Shown here: positions 35,360-46,164 of the stretch, one piece after another
Numbering within the stretch: position 1 is the stretch's first letter
Layout of the letters: each line of letters begins with the position of its first letter
Origin: Sorghum bicolor
Taxonomy: Eukaryota; Streptophyta; Magnoliopsida; Poales; Poaceae
Length of the DNA: 64,000 nucleotides
Assembly: GCF_000003195.3 (NCBI RefSeq)
Contig: NC_012871.2
Coordinates: 3,397,997 to 3,461,996, forward strand
Reading direction: 5' to 3'
Position numbers and translations under genes: made by a program
Notes under the pieces: model-generated
Databases searched by the model: none
What the model was told of the DNA's origin: nothing
What the model saw: only the letters and a program-made list of their open reading frames with translations

Positions 35360-36204
35360 TACAAGATAAAGTACTGCATTTAAACCCATTAATTTATATA
35401 TGAGTTCTTTTTACACAATTTTTAGAAACACATTTTCAAGCTAAATAGCTTAACACGTAAACTCGGATATGACATTGTGTGTAGAATTTTAATTTGAAGA
35501 CTTCAAAACATACGATTCCAGATATAAGCAAAATGAGTTGTTCTTGATCTTGAACAAAATGGGTTGTTTCTGTTCTTGATCTTCGGCAAAATGGGTTGTT
35601 CTTGATCTTGAGGTTATTCTTTGTTCTTATCTTGAGCATCTATTTTTAAAAACATTCCATGTTGACCTTGCTCGATAGTCCTACTCTGCTCAGCCTGAGC
35701 TCCTCACCATGGCTGAGCTAATGCCCTTTGCCACACCCTATTGGTCGTCACTGTAGCCAAGGTCGACATTGCCTACTACTTTGCTTTGAGTGGCTGATAA
35801 GCGGGCCCCATGACTCATGGATGGAAATATTATCCATCCTCTGTCACCTTATCTATGGAACCAACACAAAACTAGAGCGGATCCATCCCTACTACCTAAA
35901 ACGAAACAAATAAGTGGGATCATCTCATCACGCAAAATGGTGGTACGACCATTACATCCCATGTTATCAAAAGCCAAATTAATGCCAAGATTTTTTTTTC
36001 TAATCAAAATGAACATCATCCACCTTCAATCAGCAGTACTCCCAATCTTTCCGAAAAAAAAGCAGTACTCCCTTGCATTAGGAAAGTTTTTAGTTGTGAA
36101 TAGAACGTGGACTCAAGTTTGACTTGCTTGAACAAAGCGTTACTACCGGTTCATCCGGTTTCCATCTCCGGCAAACTGGGGAAGTGTTCTCACTTTAGGC
36201 GATA

Positions 36205-36432
36205 CAACAAAAAAAACCGAAAACTTTACAAAATTCTTTATCATATCGAATTTTGCGGCACATGTATAGAACATTAAATATAAATAAAATAGATAACTAA
36301 TTGTACAGTTTATCTGTAAATCAAGATACGAATCTTTTAAGCCTAGTTACTCTATGATTGGACAATGTTTGTCAAATAAAAACGAAAATGCTACAGTATC
36401 AAAATAAAAAAAAATCGGATCTAAACAAGCTT
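36205..36432 (+). mobile_element. Tourist-like MITE, copy G, decayed
   Basis: The interior matches copies A, B and E in the same orientation (GTACAGTTTATCTGTAAATC, ACGAATCTTTTAAGCCTAG), and the right end reads TCTAAACAAGC. The left end is not recognisable, so the boundary is approximate. Confidence 0.6.
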
Positions 36433-37180
36433 TGAGGTCGCTGTGTTCACCGTTGCGGTTGAGGTGTGTCTGGCAATTGAGCATTTCCTACTGTCTGTTT
36501 GCATCTCATAATAAATTAAAATTAATATCTAGAAAAATACTTCTCATTTTATTATTAAATTATTTTCTAATTCCTTTAAATTTCTGAGAACAAAACATGC
36601 CTTTAAATGACCACCACCGTGATCAAAAGTTTTCTTCACTCGTGCTCACGGAATTTTATTTCATGTTTTTTTTTTCCTTTGTCAACCTTGGAACGAGACC
36701 TTGGGCTGCTATGTCAGGGAATGGGCTCTTTGGGCCTTGATGGAGAAAGACTAAGGCGAACAAGAACTAGGCCAGTTCGGCCCAAAGAGGTGTTAACGCA
36801 AATACGCCAAGCACATGAGGATCTCGCTATTTATTCTCTAAAAAAAAGAGAGTATCTCGCTTGGGACCCGCAACAACGCGTGGCACACGTGAATTCCTTT
36901 TAATTTCCATATAAATGGTATTTCATTGTCCAAACATAAGTCCTAGTAAGAAAGTTGCAAAAATTGAATCGGCGGAACTTCACTCACACAGAGTTAATCG
37001 GCAGAATGTTCCTTTGCTGTGCAGTATCCCTTAAAAGAATCATAAATTTCCCATGTATGAGCTTAGATGAGAATAAAATTATAGAGGCGATCTATAATTT
37101 TGAATGTAGTTCAAAACTTTACCATGAGTTTTTGATATGAGGATATAAATTTCATATAAGTTTTATTTTCATATGAGGAT

Positions 37181-37680
37181 GAGAGATTTACTTGTGTGTC
37201 TCTCAAAAAAATGCATCTTCCTTGTATGATCTTTTTTTTAACTTCCTTCTATGGCCCTTAAATGAATTTTCATTCTTTCTATGGTCTTCCGTTCGTTTTC
37301 AGCACTTAATTGTGTTAAGTGGAGGGTAAAAAGACCATAATACCCTTGGTATGAATTTTTTTTTCACAAAGTTTGGTTTGGTTCTTGTATAAATAAAATT
37401 TTTGAGCACATACTGTATTGTACTGTGATGCTGTCCAAATATTTATTGTGATCCAAATATGTACAGTTATAATATACAAGAAACAAACCAAACTTTGCGA
37501 ATTTTTGTTGACGCTAGAGGCATTATGGTCTTTTTACCCTCCAATTAACACTGTTAGTGTTGAAAACGGACGGGAGGCCATAGATGGAATGAAAGTTCAT
37601 TTGAGGGCCATAGAAGGGAGTTAAAAAAAGAGGTCATACAAGGAAGAGGCGTTTTTTAGGGTCATACAAGTAAATCTCTC
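37181..37680. mobile_element. Fold-back MITE, Mutator-like, 500 bp
   Basis: The ends GAGAGATTTACTTG and CAAGTAAATCTCTC are perfect inverted repeats, and inverted similarity continues through most of each half (for example GTAAAAAGACCATAAT and ATGGTCTTTTTAC). Nine bases flank each side, TATGAGGAT (37172-37180) and TACGAGGAT (37681-37689), differing at one position. A 9-bp duplication is the Mutator signature. It has no coding capacity. Confidence 0.8.
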
Positions 37681-37779
37681 TACGAGGATATATGAAAAAA
37701 ATTATGGCTTTTTAGAGGTACCCATGTGTAAGCAAGTTTACAAAACGAGGGATATTTATTCACCTCTCTATGTAGTACT

Positions 37780-38022
37780 CAATTAAAATATTTTTAGAGT
37801 TGTTTAAAGTTAAACAATTTTAAGTTTAATTATAGAAAAAGAGCATCAATATTTATAACATTAAAATATTATCGTTAGATACATTATGAAATGCATTTTT
37901 GTTTTATACTTATTTTATATTATAGATGTTGGTATTCTTCTCTATAAAGTTGATGAAACTTAAAACAGTTTGACATATGATAACTCTAGGACTAGGCTTA
38001 TATATTTTGGGATGGAGGGAAT
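37780..38022. mobile_element. Decayed Stowaway-like MITE
   Basis: The interior (GAGCATCAATATTTATAACA, GTTGATGAAACTTAAAACAG) parallels the intact Stowaway at 35106-35359, and the right end reads GGGATGGAGGGAAT. The left end is degraded. Confidence 0.55.
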
Positions 38023-38391
38023 ATAACTTTAGAAAATCCTAACTTCTTCATATGACCTTGTATGAAAAATAAATTTCTATAATAACTATAGTGCTTGATG
38101 GTAACTACAATTTTGTAGTTCTTAACCTTTTTGTTTATGCAAACTTGATGTTAATTGATACAATGTCAAATGTGTATTTGTAGATTTGATCATTATATTG
38201 ATTATTTTTGCACTAAGATAATGACTTCAAATAAATAGGTTTTGAACTATAATCCTTTTCTTATAATTTGTTTACGTGGAAAAAATGGTTAGCTAAGTTA
38301 GTGACATGGGCAAAGCTTATGATTTGGCGTTTGGAAATAAGAAGCAAGTTCAATTTTTTCAAAAGAGATTAAATAGTCCATGAGAAGTGTA

Positions 38392-38612
38392 TGGCGTGTT
38401 TGGTTCGTGGAACCACCCCATGCTTTATGAGGTGATGGATTATGAGTTCATCCCATGAATTTTGATGGAATCAACCTATTCCTCATGTATATACTAATTA
38501 ATAGCTTATGATGGATGAGGTGATGATGGTTGAAGTCATTCCATTCTACAAACCAAATACAAAACGTGAGAAGATGGTAGATCATCTCATTCCTCAAGCT
38601 AAACACACTCGT
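38392..38612. mobile_element. Possible hAT-type MITE
   Basis: The left end GGCGTGTTTGGTTCG is roughly complementary to a right-hand AGCTAAACACACTCG. The middle is rich in GATGG/CCATC words. No certain target duplication was found, so this is tentative. Confidence 0.35.
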
Positions 38613-38794
38613 GGTGGACCGAGTGATCATTTTCTTTTTTAGAATCGAGTGATCAATTATTGGATGGAGTGACGGAGTTGGGCTGCGAAAGCTATCGAGA
38701 AAGGGAGTTTTTTTTGCGACAAGGGGAGTTGGAGAGTTGGCGTTGAGCTTATTTGGGTCGGGGTCGTTTGGGTCTAAGAAGATAGGTAAAGGAG

Positions 38795-39254
38795 GTAGTT
38801 TTTTTAAGTCCATATTATCTCCGTAAACTTTCGTGTCCTGAATTCTAAAACTGGGCATCACCTCCTTAACTTTTAAAGTTGTTCATCTTACCTCCCTAGC
38901 CTATTATAAGCAATTTTGTCTTTGTCATTTTTATTTATTTCGACTGAATCTTAAAACTCATAATAAATCATAAAATGAAATATATATATATATTTTTTAA
39001 ACTCTACGTGAGTAGATCTACACAGTAAATATATAATATAGTATGCTTTAAAACAAAGTTTTTACTATAATTTTAGATAAATATTTTTTTGTAATTAAAT
39101 GGAATAATTCATACCCGCATTTTTTATGGTTCAATTTTTGTGAAACTTTTTTGGTGGGCAAATTATTGTATGATTAAACTGTAATAAAAATTTCATACTC
39201 ATTGGATCATGTATAACTTAGTTATAGATTTTGTTTAGGTTTATGTTTGTTAAA
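38795..39254. repeat. Outer fold-back element, left arm
   Basis: The reverse complement of this arm aligns along most of its length with 63229-63712. Shared words include TCATTGGATCATGTATA, ACTGTAATAAAAATTTCATA and TACCTCCCT. The two arms are noticeably diverged. They were once adjacent: the solo LTR inserted at their centre and left TTAAA on both sides. Outer ends are approximate. Confidence 0.75.
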
Positions 39255-40282
39255 TGTAACACCCAAAATTTGGCTCTTTTAAAAATAGATGAATTTGGCT
39301 TTATTAAATAATTTTGTGAGCATTTTCAATATAGAAAAATAAATAAATTTGGAGAAAATAAAATTAAATATAAGTTAGGCTAATATTTTGTTGCATACAT
39401 GCTGGTGCATTTCTTTTATGTGATGAGTGGTTTTGATGAAAAGAATTTGAATTCAAAAACTCATTTGGAAAAGAGTTTGAAAATTTGTTTGGAAAATAAA
39501 AAGGAAAAGCTTTTCTCTCTTCCCTCCCCTTCTTTCGGCCATTTTGGCCCAAAACCCCGCGCCCCGCGCCTCCTTCTTGGGCCTGGCCCAGCCGGCTCCC
39601 CTCCCATCCCCTTTTTTCTCTCTGGCGGCTGACGGGTGGGGCCCACCCGTCAGGACCACCTCCTTCCTCCAACTGCTCCGCCCCGAGTCTCTCTCCCGTT
39701 TGGAAACCGTCGAAGCCGCTCTCCCCGCGCCCACGTTCTCCGCCCCCCCGTGTCTCGGCTTCAAGTGGAGGGAGTCCGCGCGCCCGAGTCTTCCTCTCCC
39801 CATTTTTCCCCCTCCTCGCTTCTGCTCCCATCCGTGAAAGCGCAGAGAAAACCGCCGCCGGAGAATCTTCGTCCGCCGCGTGAAGCCTCCATCCTGAGCC
39901 GTTTTCGCTCCGATTTAGCGCCGTGGTGAGCTTCCTCTCCCTTCCCGCTCCCTCCCCCGTCCTGTTGCCGAGTGAATCGTGGCCCGGAGTCCCTGTTCCG
40001 CGAGCTCCGACGGGACGTTCATGGCGCCGCCGTGAACCTTCTCGGAAACCGCCTCCTCGACCGCGTTTTTGGGGTGGAATGGACTCGCATCGCTCTCCTC
40101 TTTCTCCCAGTTCAAACGGAATTGAAAACCGTTCACCGTTGCACCTCCTCCGCTCAACTCCGGCGAGCTTCAAGGGCCGGCCATGGTGGCCACCGTGTTC
40201 TGGCCGGAGGTGGACTGTGCGCCGTCACCTTCCTCTCTCTCTCTCTTTTTTATTTTTTTCTTTTAATCCAGCGCGTTCATCT
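39255..40282 (+). mobile_element. Solo LTR (probably Ty3/Gypsy), left part
   Basis: It starts TGTAACACCCAAAATTTGG. The other end, GGGTGCGACA, is at 63228. TTAAA flanks both outer sides (39250-39254 and 63229-63233). Joined with 61340-63228 it makes about 2.9 kb with TG..CA ends and no retroelement genes. A GC-rich region at 39540-40230 gives open frames on both strands, but these resemble no protein I know and I treat them as LTR sequence. It is interrupted by the Copia element. Confidence 0.75.
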
Positions 40283-41804
40283 TGAAAGGATCAAGATGCC
40301 CAAGAGGGGGGTGAATTGGGCTTCTCTAAAAATTTAAGCAACCTATAAGCTCCAATTCAACCCCTTGTGCCTAGTGTGACTAAGAGAGCTACCGGATAAA
40401 AAGTTTTGCAACCTAGTTCCAATCCTATTCTAGCAAGGCAATTCTAAGAATGTAAAAACACAAAGTAAATGCTAGAAAGTAAAGGAGTAGTGGAGGAAAG
40501 TGCTCGACGATGTTTTGCCGAGGTATCGGAGAGTCGCCACTCTCCACTAGTCCTCATTGGAGCACCCGCGCAAGGGTCTAGCTCCCCCTTGGTCCGCGCA
40601 AGGACCAAGTGCTCTCTACGGGCTGATTCTTCGACACTCCGTCGCGGTGAATCGCCCAAAACCGCTCACAAGCTTGACACGAGCCACCCACAAGAACTCC
40701 GGGCGGTCTTCGTGCCTCCAATCACTACCGAACCGTCTAGGTGATGGCGATCACCAAGAGTAACAAGCAAAGAACTCTCACTTGACCCAAACAAGGCTCT
40801 AGAGAGTGGTGGATGCACACTTGACTCTTGGAACTCACTAGAGAAAGATTCTCTCAAGAAATCACTCAAATCTCAATCCTCTCTAGGCTCTTGCAACTCT
40901 CTTGCTCCACAACAAGGTTCTCTGATGTTCAAATGGGCAAGAGCACTCTCATGGACCAGGTGGAGGAGTATAAATACTATCCACGAAGTCCAAAGGTCGG
41001 CCAACCGTTTCCACTGAAAACGGGGTCACCGGACGCACATTATGTTGCACCGGACGCACTGCACCGAGCGTCCGATGCTTCATAACGGCTACCTGCACTT
41101 TTCTCTGACAGGTCACCGGACGCTAACTCTCAGCGTCCGGTGCACCGTCCGGTGCTCGGGTAAACTTTACATGCTCCCTGCGCATGGGACCGGACGCTAC
41201 CCGGCGCGTCCGGTGCTCAGGGAAAGCTTGCAACCTCCCTGGGTAAGGGACCGGACGCTACCCGGTGCGTCCGGTGCTAGCGTTCGGTGCCTAACCCTAA
41301 GCACCACACTGTTCTAACGGCTAGGGACCTCACCGGACGCACTCACAGAGCGTCCGGTGCCCCTTTGGGCACCCAAACTTCGTCGAAACGCGATCGCTCC
41401 AAAACGAAGTTGGTTTCTCTCGATCTAAGGACTATCTCTGAGCTGCCTAGTGCTAGGTTTACCAAGTGTGCACCACATCTAAACCTAAAGCCTTGCCTAA
41501 GTCAAGCTACTAGATCAAAACCCCTCTTAATAGTACGGTCAAAGGAAAACAAAGACCTAAACTACTCCAAGTGCCCTTCTTCACCATATGGCACTTAGAC
41601 CTAGTCTAGCCTTGATGATGTCCATCCATCCTTTGAAAACCGAAACGATTTCCACTATTAAGTAGGCATGTACGTCCCTGTCCATCGAGTACCTATATAC
41701 CATGACCTTACCTATGACTTTTGCCTCTGCAAAACACACGTTAGTCATAGTAATCAATAATGTCATTAATCACCGAAATCACTAGGGGCCTAGATGCTCT
41801 TTCA
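40283..41804 (-). repeat. Copia 3' LTR
   Basis: 1522 bp with TGAAAG..TTTCA ends read on the minus strand. It pairs with the 5' LTR at 59793-61339 with about 1% substitutions. It has one fewer GCGTCCGGTG unit at each of two places than the 5' LTR. Confidence 0.92.
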
Positions 41805-41818
41805 ATCTCCCCCTTTTT
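41805..41818 (-). other. Copia polypurine tract
   Basis: On the minus strand AAAAAGGGGGAGAT directly precedes the TG of the 3' LTR; this primes plus-strand DNA synthesis. Confidence 0.85.
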
Positions 41819-42257
41819 GGTGATTGATGACAACCTCGAGTATGAAAAGAGTTGAGGTTTTTAAAGAGACTTGGTTTCAATAAGCATGATACAATAAGAG
41901 CAAAGGGATTAGACATGCTTATGTCAAACAAGTCTGATACCCTGCATCCAAATATGTGAGTGAAATACAACAGGATATAAACACAAGGCTCATAAGTACA
42001 TCGGAGTAAAAACGCGGAAGCAAAGGTAATATGAGCCAAAACACATGACATTAAGATAACACAAAAACCACAAGTCATGTCTCACAACCATAGTATCTCA
42101 CCAAAGTGCAATGCATAAAAGTAAACATGATGCATGATAAGATAGCACACATAAAAAGTATCTCAAAAGAATAAACTCCTAAACACCCTCTCTAACTCCC
42201 CCTAACTCCTAACTCTCATATGCACTCTCTCCCCCTTTGGCATCAAGCGCCAAAAAC

Positions 42258-44816
42258 CTAAGAAGACGGTGGAGGAGGCGGAGCAGTAGAGTCCCTCGGC
42301 ACGGCCATGAAGCGAGCTGCATCATCTGAACTGTCGGCCGTCGAGGCGGAGGAGGTGGAGTGACCCTCTGAAGCTGCAGGAGCTGGTGAAGCGGTCCGGG
42401 TCTGCTCTAGAGCTGTCACAGGCTGTGCTGGCTGCTCGAGTCCGGCTGACGAAGCTGGCACGGACTCGGTCGCTGTAGCTGTCGTCTCTGGTACGGTAGT
42501 AGACGGTGCAAGCTGCTCGGACGACGATAGAAGCTCTGTAGTGGTAACTGGCACCGTAAAGACTGCAGTAGCCTGCAGAGTTGGAGGCGTAGGGTCACCA
42601 GTCAGAGCACTGTAGGTGAAGCTGAGGTGCGGATCTGTCTGCGAGTCCCACACGAGCTGTGACGCGACGCTGACTGAGGGGTGAAGCTTGAGCGAAGAGG
42701 AGTGAACTGAGGTACCTGCTCAAAGCCGGAAGAGATAGCACCCTGAGAGACTTGGTGTTGTGGCGTCGAGAACGGCTGACTCTGAGCTGGTAACTGAAGC
42801 GGCTGCTGAGACGGGCTCTGAGTCTGAGGCACTGGAGTAGGTGGCCTGATAGTCGACGTGCCTGGGAGCTGAATCTGCGGTAGCTGAATCCCTGAGGCAG
42901 ACATGAGAGCGGCCATCATCGCTGTCTGCTGGGCCTGGAAAGCAAGCTGCTGCTCCTGAAAGGTGAGAAGCTGACGCTGGAGCTCATCCTGCCTGGCCTG
43001 CATGGCTGCATTGATGGCAGCCTGATCCCTGTCTCGCCTCGCCTGCTCCTCAGCTGCACGGCGCTGATCTGCCCTCATCCCCTCTAAGATAGCAAGCAGG
43101 GCGGGGTCTGAAGTACTCGAAGAACCGCCTGCCTCGTGGTCGTGTGCTCTGGGAGGGAGATCTGTCACTGGCGGCTGATAGTCATCATCTGAGCTATCTG
43201 ACGCAAAATCAAACTCTCCCTAGTCATCATCGGCGAAAGCCCCAATGGCTATATCCTGCTGCTCCTCTGTCTCTGCAACTGCTGCTGTACTGCGGGTGCC
43301 CCTAGGAGAAGGTGGGGGCACCGGTCCACGTGGAGCACGAGGAGGAGGTGCACCGCGAAGGTTGTGGTGCGCTCTCAACATCTGCCGGGGGTCGTAGTGG
43401 GGGAAGACGGTGTCAGACTCTATCAACTCCCTCTGTAAGTGAGTTGGCAGGGGCAGTGGCCTAGCACGAAGTATAAGCAGAGTGATCCAATGTGCATACG
43501 GCAACTGACGCCGTCCCCTGAAGCTCTCTGAGATGGTGTCCTCTATCTCTGAGACGATCGGATCCCACAAATAAAACTGCGTCTGGGAGATAAGGTGAGC
43601 GACAAGCCATTGCTGGATACGAGTGAAGCCGTCTCTGTAGCCTGTCCTGGGGAGAAGAGTCTTCCTCAACACAAAGTCGAGGATCCTAGTTGGGCGTGTC
43701 AAATCTCCCACTGTCCTGCTGGAGCCCTCCCCAAAAGGTGCACGGAAACAGGGAGCCACGAAGTCAACCGGTGGGATTTCACCACCGTGAGGACGACGAG
43801 GGGGATCCACGTTCCCGTAGCACAGCTGGTGAATCCTGGTGGGAGAGGCTCGCAGTCCAAGCACCTCTCTAGCCCTCTGAGCTGTCACTCTGTAGTCTGT
43901 CCCCGCCAGTGCGTAGTGTATGTAACTGTGATCTGGAGAAATCCACACTAACGCGTAGAACTCTCTGACCCACTGCTCACAGTAAGTGCCGGGGAGTGCT
44001 AGTAACTCTGGAAGTCCGTGGAGGTAGGTGAAATACTGACGAATGTCTGCTCCTACCACGTTCCCCAGTATCTCTAGGTCAATCACTCTGTGCTCCCTGA
44101 ACTGAGCCTGAGAGCGAACCAGTGCCTCGTAGATGTCCTCCTGGACGACTGTGTAGAACCTGGCACCAGCTCTGGGATCCCTGGCAGCTGGAAACCAGGT
44201 GGGAAACGGAACGAACCTCAGCTGCTGGATCTCTCTGGCTGACACAAGAGAGAGATCCCTGTGGATCCTGACTGGCCTCGGTCGAGAAGCTGGAGTGCCT
44301 CTAGCCGGTGTAGCACGAGCGGTGGAGGTAGACTGACCCTGCGTACCAGTCCTAGGAGGGGCCTGAGTACGAGCGCGAGTCGACCTCCGGAGGGGCTGCT
44401 CCTGCTCCTGCTCCAGTGCTGGACCCTCTGCCTGGGTCTCTGTCTCAGTGTCTGGATCCTCCTGAGCTGGATCCCTGACCACAAGCCTAATCCTCTGTCC
44501 TCCAATCGTCACGGTGCCTGGAGGGGATCCATGGAATGCCTCTGTCTCAAGAACTGCACGCCTCTGACGCGGTGTAAGATCATCACCTATCCTCAGAGCA
44601 CCTGAGCGACCACCCCTCTCGGTTGCCTCAGCCGCTGCTGCAACTGCCTCTGCGACCTCTGCATCTCTGTCACTGGCCTTCCGCTTCTTGGTGGCCAGCT
44701 TCTTGCCTTTCCCTTCTCTGCCGCTGACAGGCGACGGGGAGGATCACCTCCACCATCACCTCCTGGGGAACCTCCTGAGCCAGCTGTCGGACCACTGACG
44801 TTCTTGGTACGAGCCA
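42258..44816 (-). pseudogene. Copia extra open frame downstream of pol
   Basis: It starts at the ATG at 44816 (MARTKNVSG). The frame shifts near 44700-44720 and then runs 44512-43220, where TAG at 43220-43222 interrupts it; the same frame resumes through 43168-42602. Another shift follows, and the tail 42653-42258 is rich in Thr, Ser, Pro and Ala. The middle part has a globular region (about 44200-43400, with VREFYALVWIS and similar segments) of the kind seen in uncharacterised plant transposon proteins. The following segment (43090-42930) is Gln/Arg-rich and probably coiled coil. SIRE-type Copia elements often carry such a third frame, sometimes called env-like. I see no clear signal peptide or membrane anchor here, so I make no claim of that role. 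Confidence 0.65.
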
Positions 44817-44819
44817 TTG

Positions 44820-46160
44820 CAAAACAAGCGTCCGACAAACAACCGACTGACAATGGAGATTAACGCGCTGCAGGAAATCGACAAGATAGGATATATATAA
44901 GAAAACATATCGACTAGAGATGAGACAATCCTATAGATCGCAAGAATAGATAAGATACGCACGCGAACGGCTTACGATCCACGGACGAGTCGTGTTCCGG
45001 ATGAAAACTTTCGATTGACAACCACCGGAAACCACGAGCCCTTTCCTTATGGTGCTGCACAGGGTTAACGAGGAAGATCGAGGTTAAGAACCCTTTTCTA
45101 ATCCAAGGAAACGAAAACTCAAACACCTTAAGGGCAAGCAATCGAGAAACTCACCCAATCCCTCAAATCCCCTCGAGATGGATCTGCGCGTGAGGAGAAG
45201 GATGGGGGAGAGATCCCTGGGCAGATCTGGCGCAGGGAAGATGGCACGGGATCGCTGGAGGAGGAATCTCGGCGGTCGGCGGCGGTTCCTGCGGGCTAGG
45301 GCACGGGCGGCTCGGCGAGAATCGGGAGAGAAGGAAGAAAACCGCCCGCGAAACCCTCTGGGCGCGGGCTTTATGCGCCCGCCGTGGGGTCACCGGACGC
45401 TCTTTATGTGGCACCGGACGCGTCCGGTGACCACCGGACTCATGCGCAGAGAGGATTGCATTTTGGCTTTGCACCGGACGATGGGCACCGGACGCTGGCT
45501 TTAGCGTCCGGTGCTTCGGGTTACGCCTGGTGAGCACCGGACGCACCGCACCGGACGCTGCAGGGATACTGTTCCTGCGTCCGGTGAGTGCAGTCTGGCA
45601 CACTCACCACACCGGACGCACAGAGGCAGCGTCCAGTGCATCGTCCGGTGCTCCTCTGAGCACTTTTTCAACGAAGCACTACGCCCGACTTTGACCAAAC
45701 CAAGTTCCATTTCCAAAAGCACACAAATAAACACCAAATGGAACTGGTATGAGTGACTTCTCTCAAACCCTCAAATTTTCACAAATATTTAGCCATAGGC
45801 TTAGTAGTTTTTATGAAAATAACTCGAGAAAAACACCAAGGAGCATCGTATGGCCATAAAGCTAGGGGTTTGAATCTTAATGAGCTTTGAATGCTCCCCC
45901 TATCTATGGACGAACACAGCGGATGCTCAACGAATAACCGAAAAGAAACGGTCAACAAACAAGCATGCATATGATATGAGTTGTAATGCAATACTTGAAA
46001 GTAAACTAATGCTTGTCAAGTTTGATCCAAGGTTAAGATTTTTCACACACTCAAGGGGGTTATCTTAACCATGTTAGACAAGCCCTACATGCAAGTTGTA
46101 TTTTTAGTTTTAGTATGCATGATATGCAAAGCAAAAGTTATTTACAAGATTCAACACACA
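44820..46160 (-). other. Copia internal spacer with GCGTCCGGTG array
   Basis: Noncoding between the RNase H end (46165) and the extra frame (44816). Bases 45390-45655 carry many CACCGGACGC/GCGTCCGGTG decamers, the motif otherwise confined to LTRs here. Open frames through it follow from the repeat. Confidence 0.6.
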
Positions 46161-46164
46161 ACTT

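Noticed and set aside
39364..40337. Long open frames on both strands in GC-rich DNA, looking like a gene start
   Set aside because: The region lies inside a TG..CA element with a TTAAA duplication. Frames overlap on both strands, have low-complexity composition and show no domain.
40469..41598. Coding regions suggested by plus-strand frames in the Copia LTR
   Set aside because: The same frames recur at 59980-61133 in the other LTR; the repeats are noncoding and the element reads on the minus strand.
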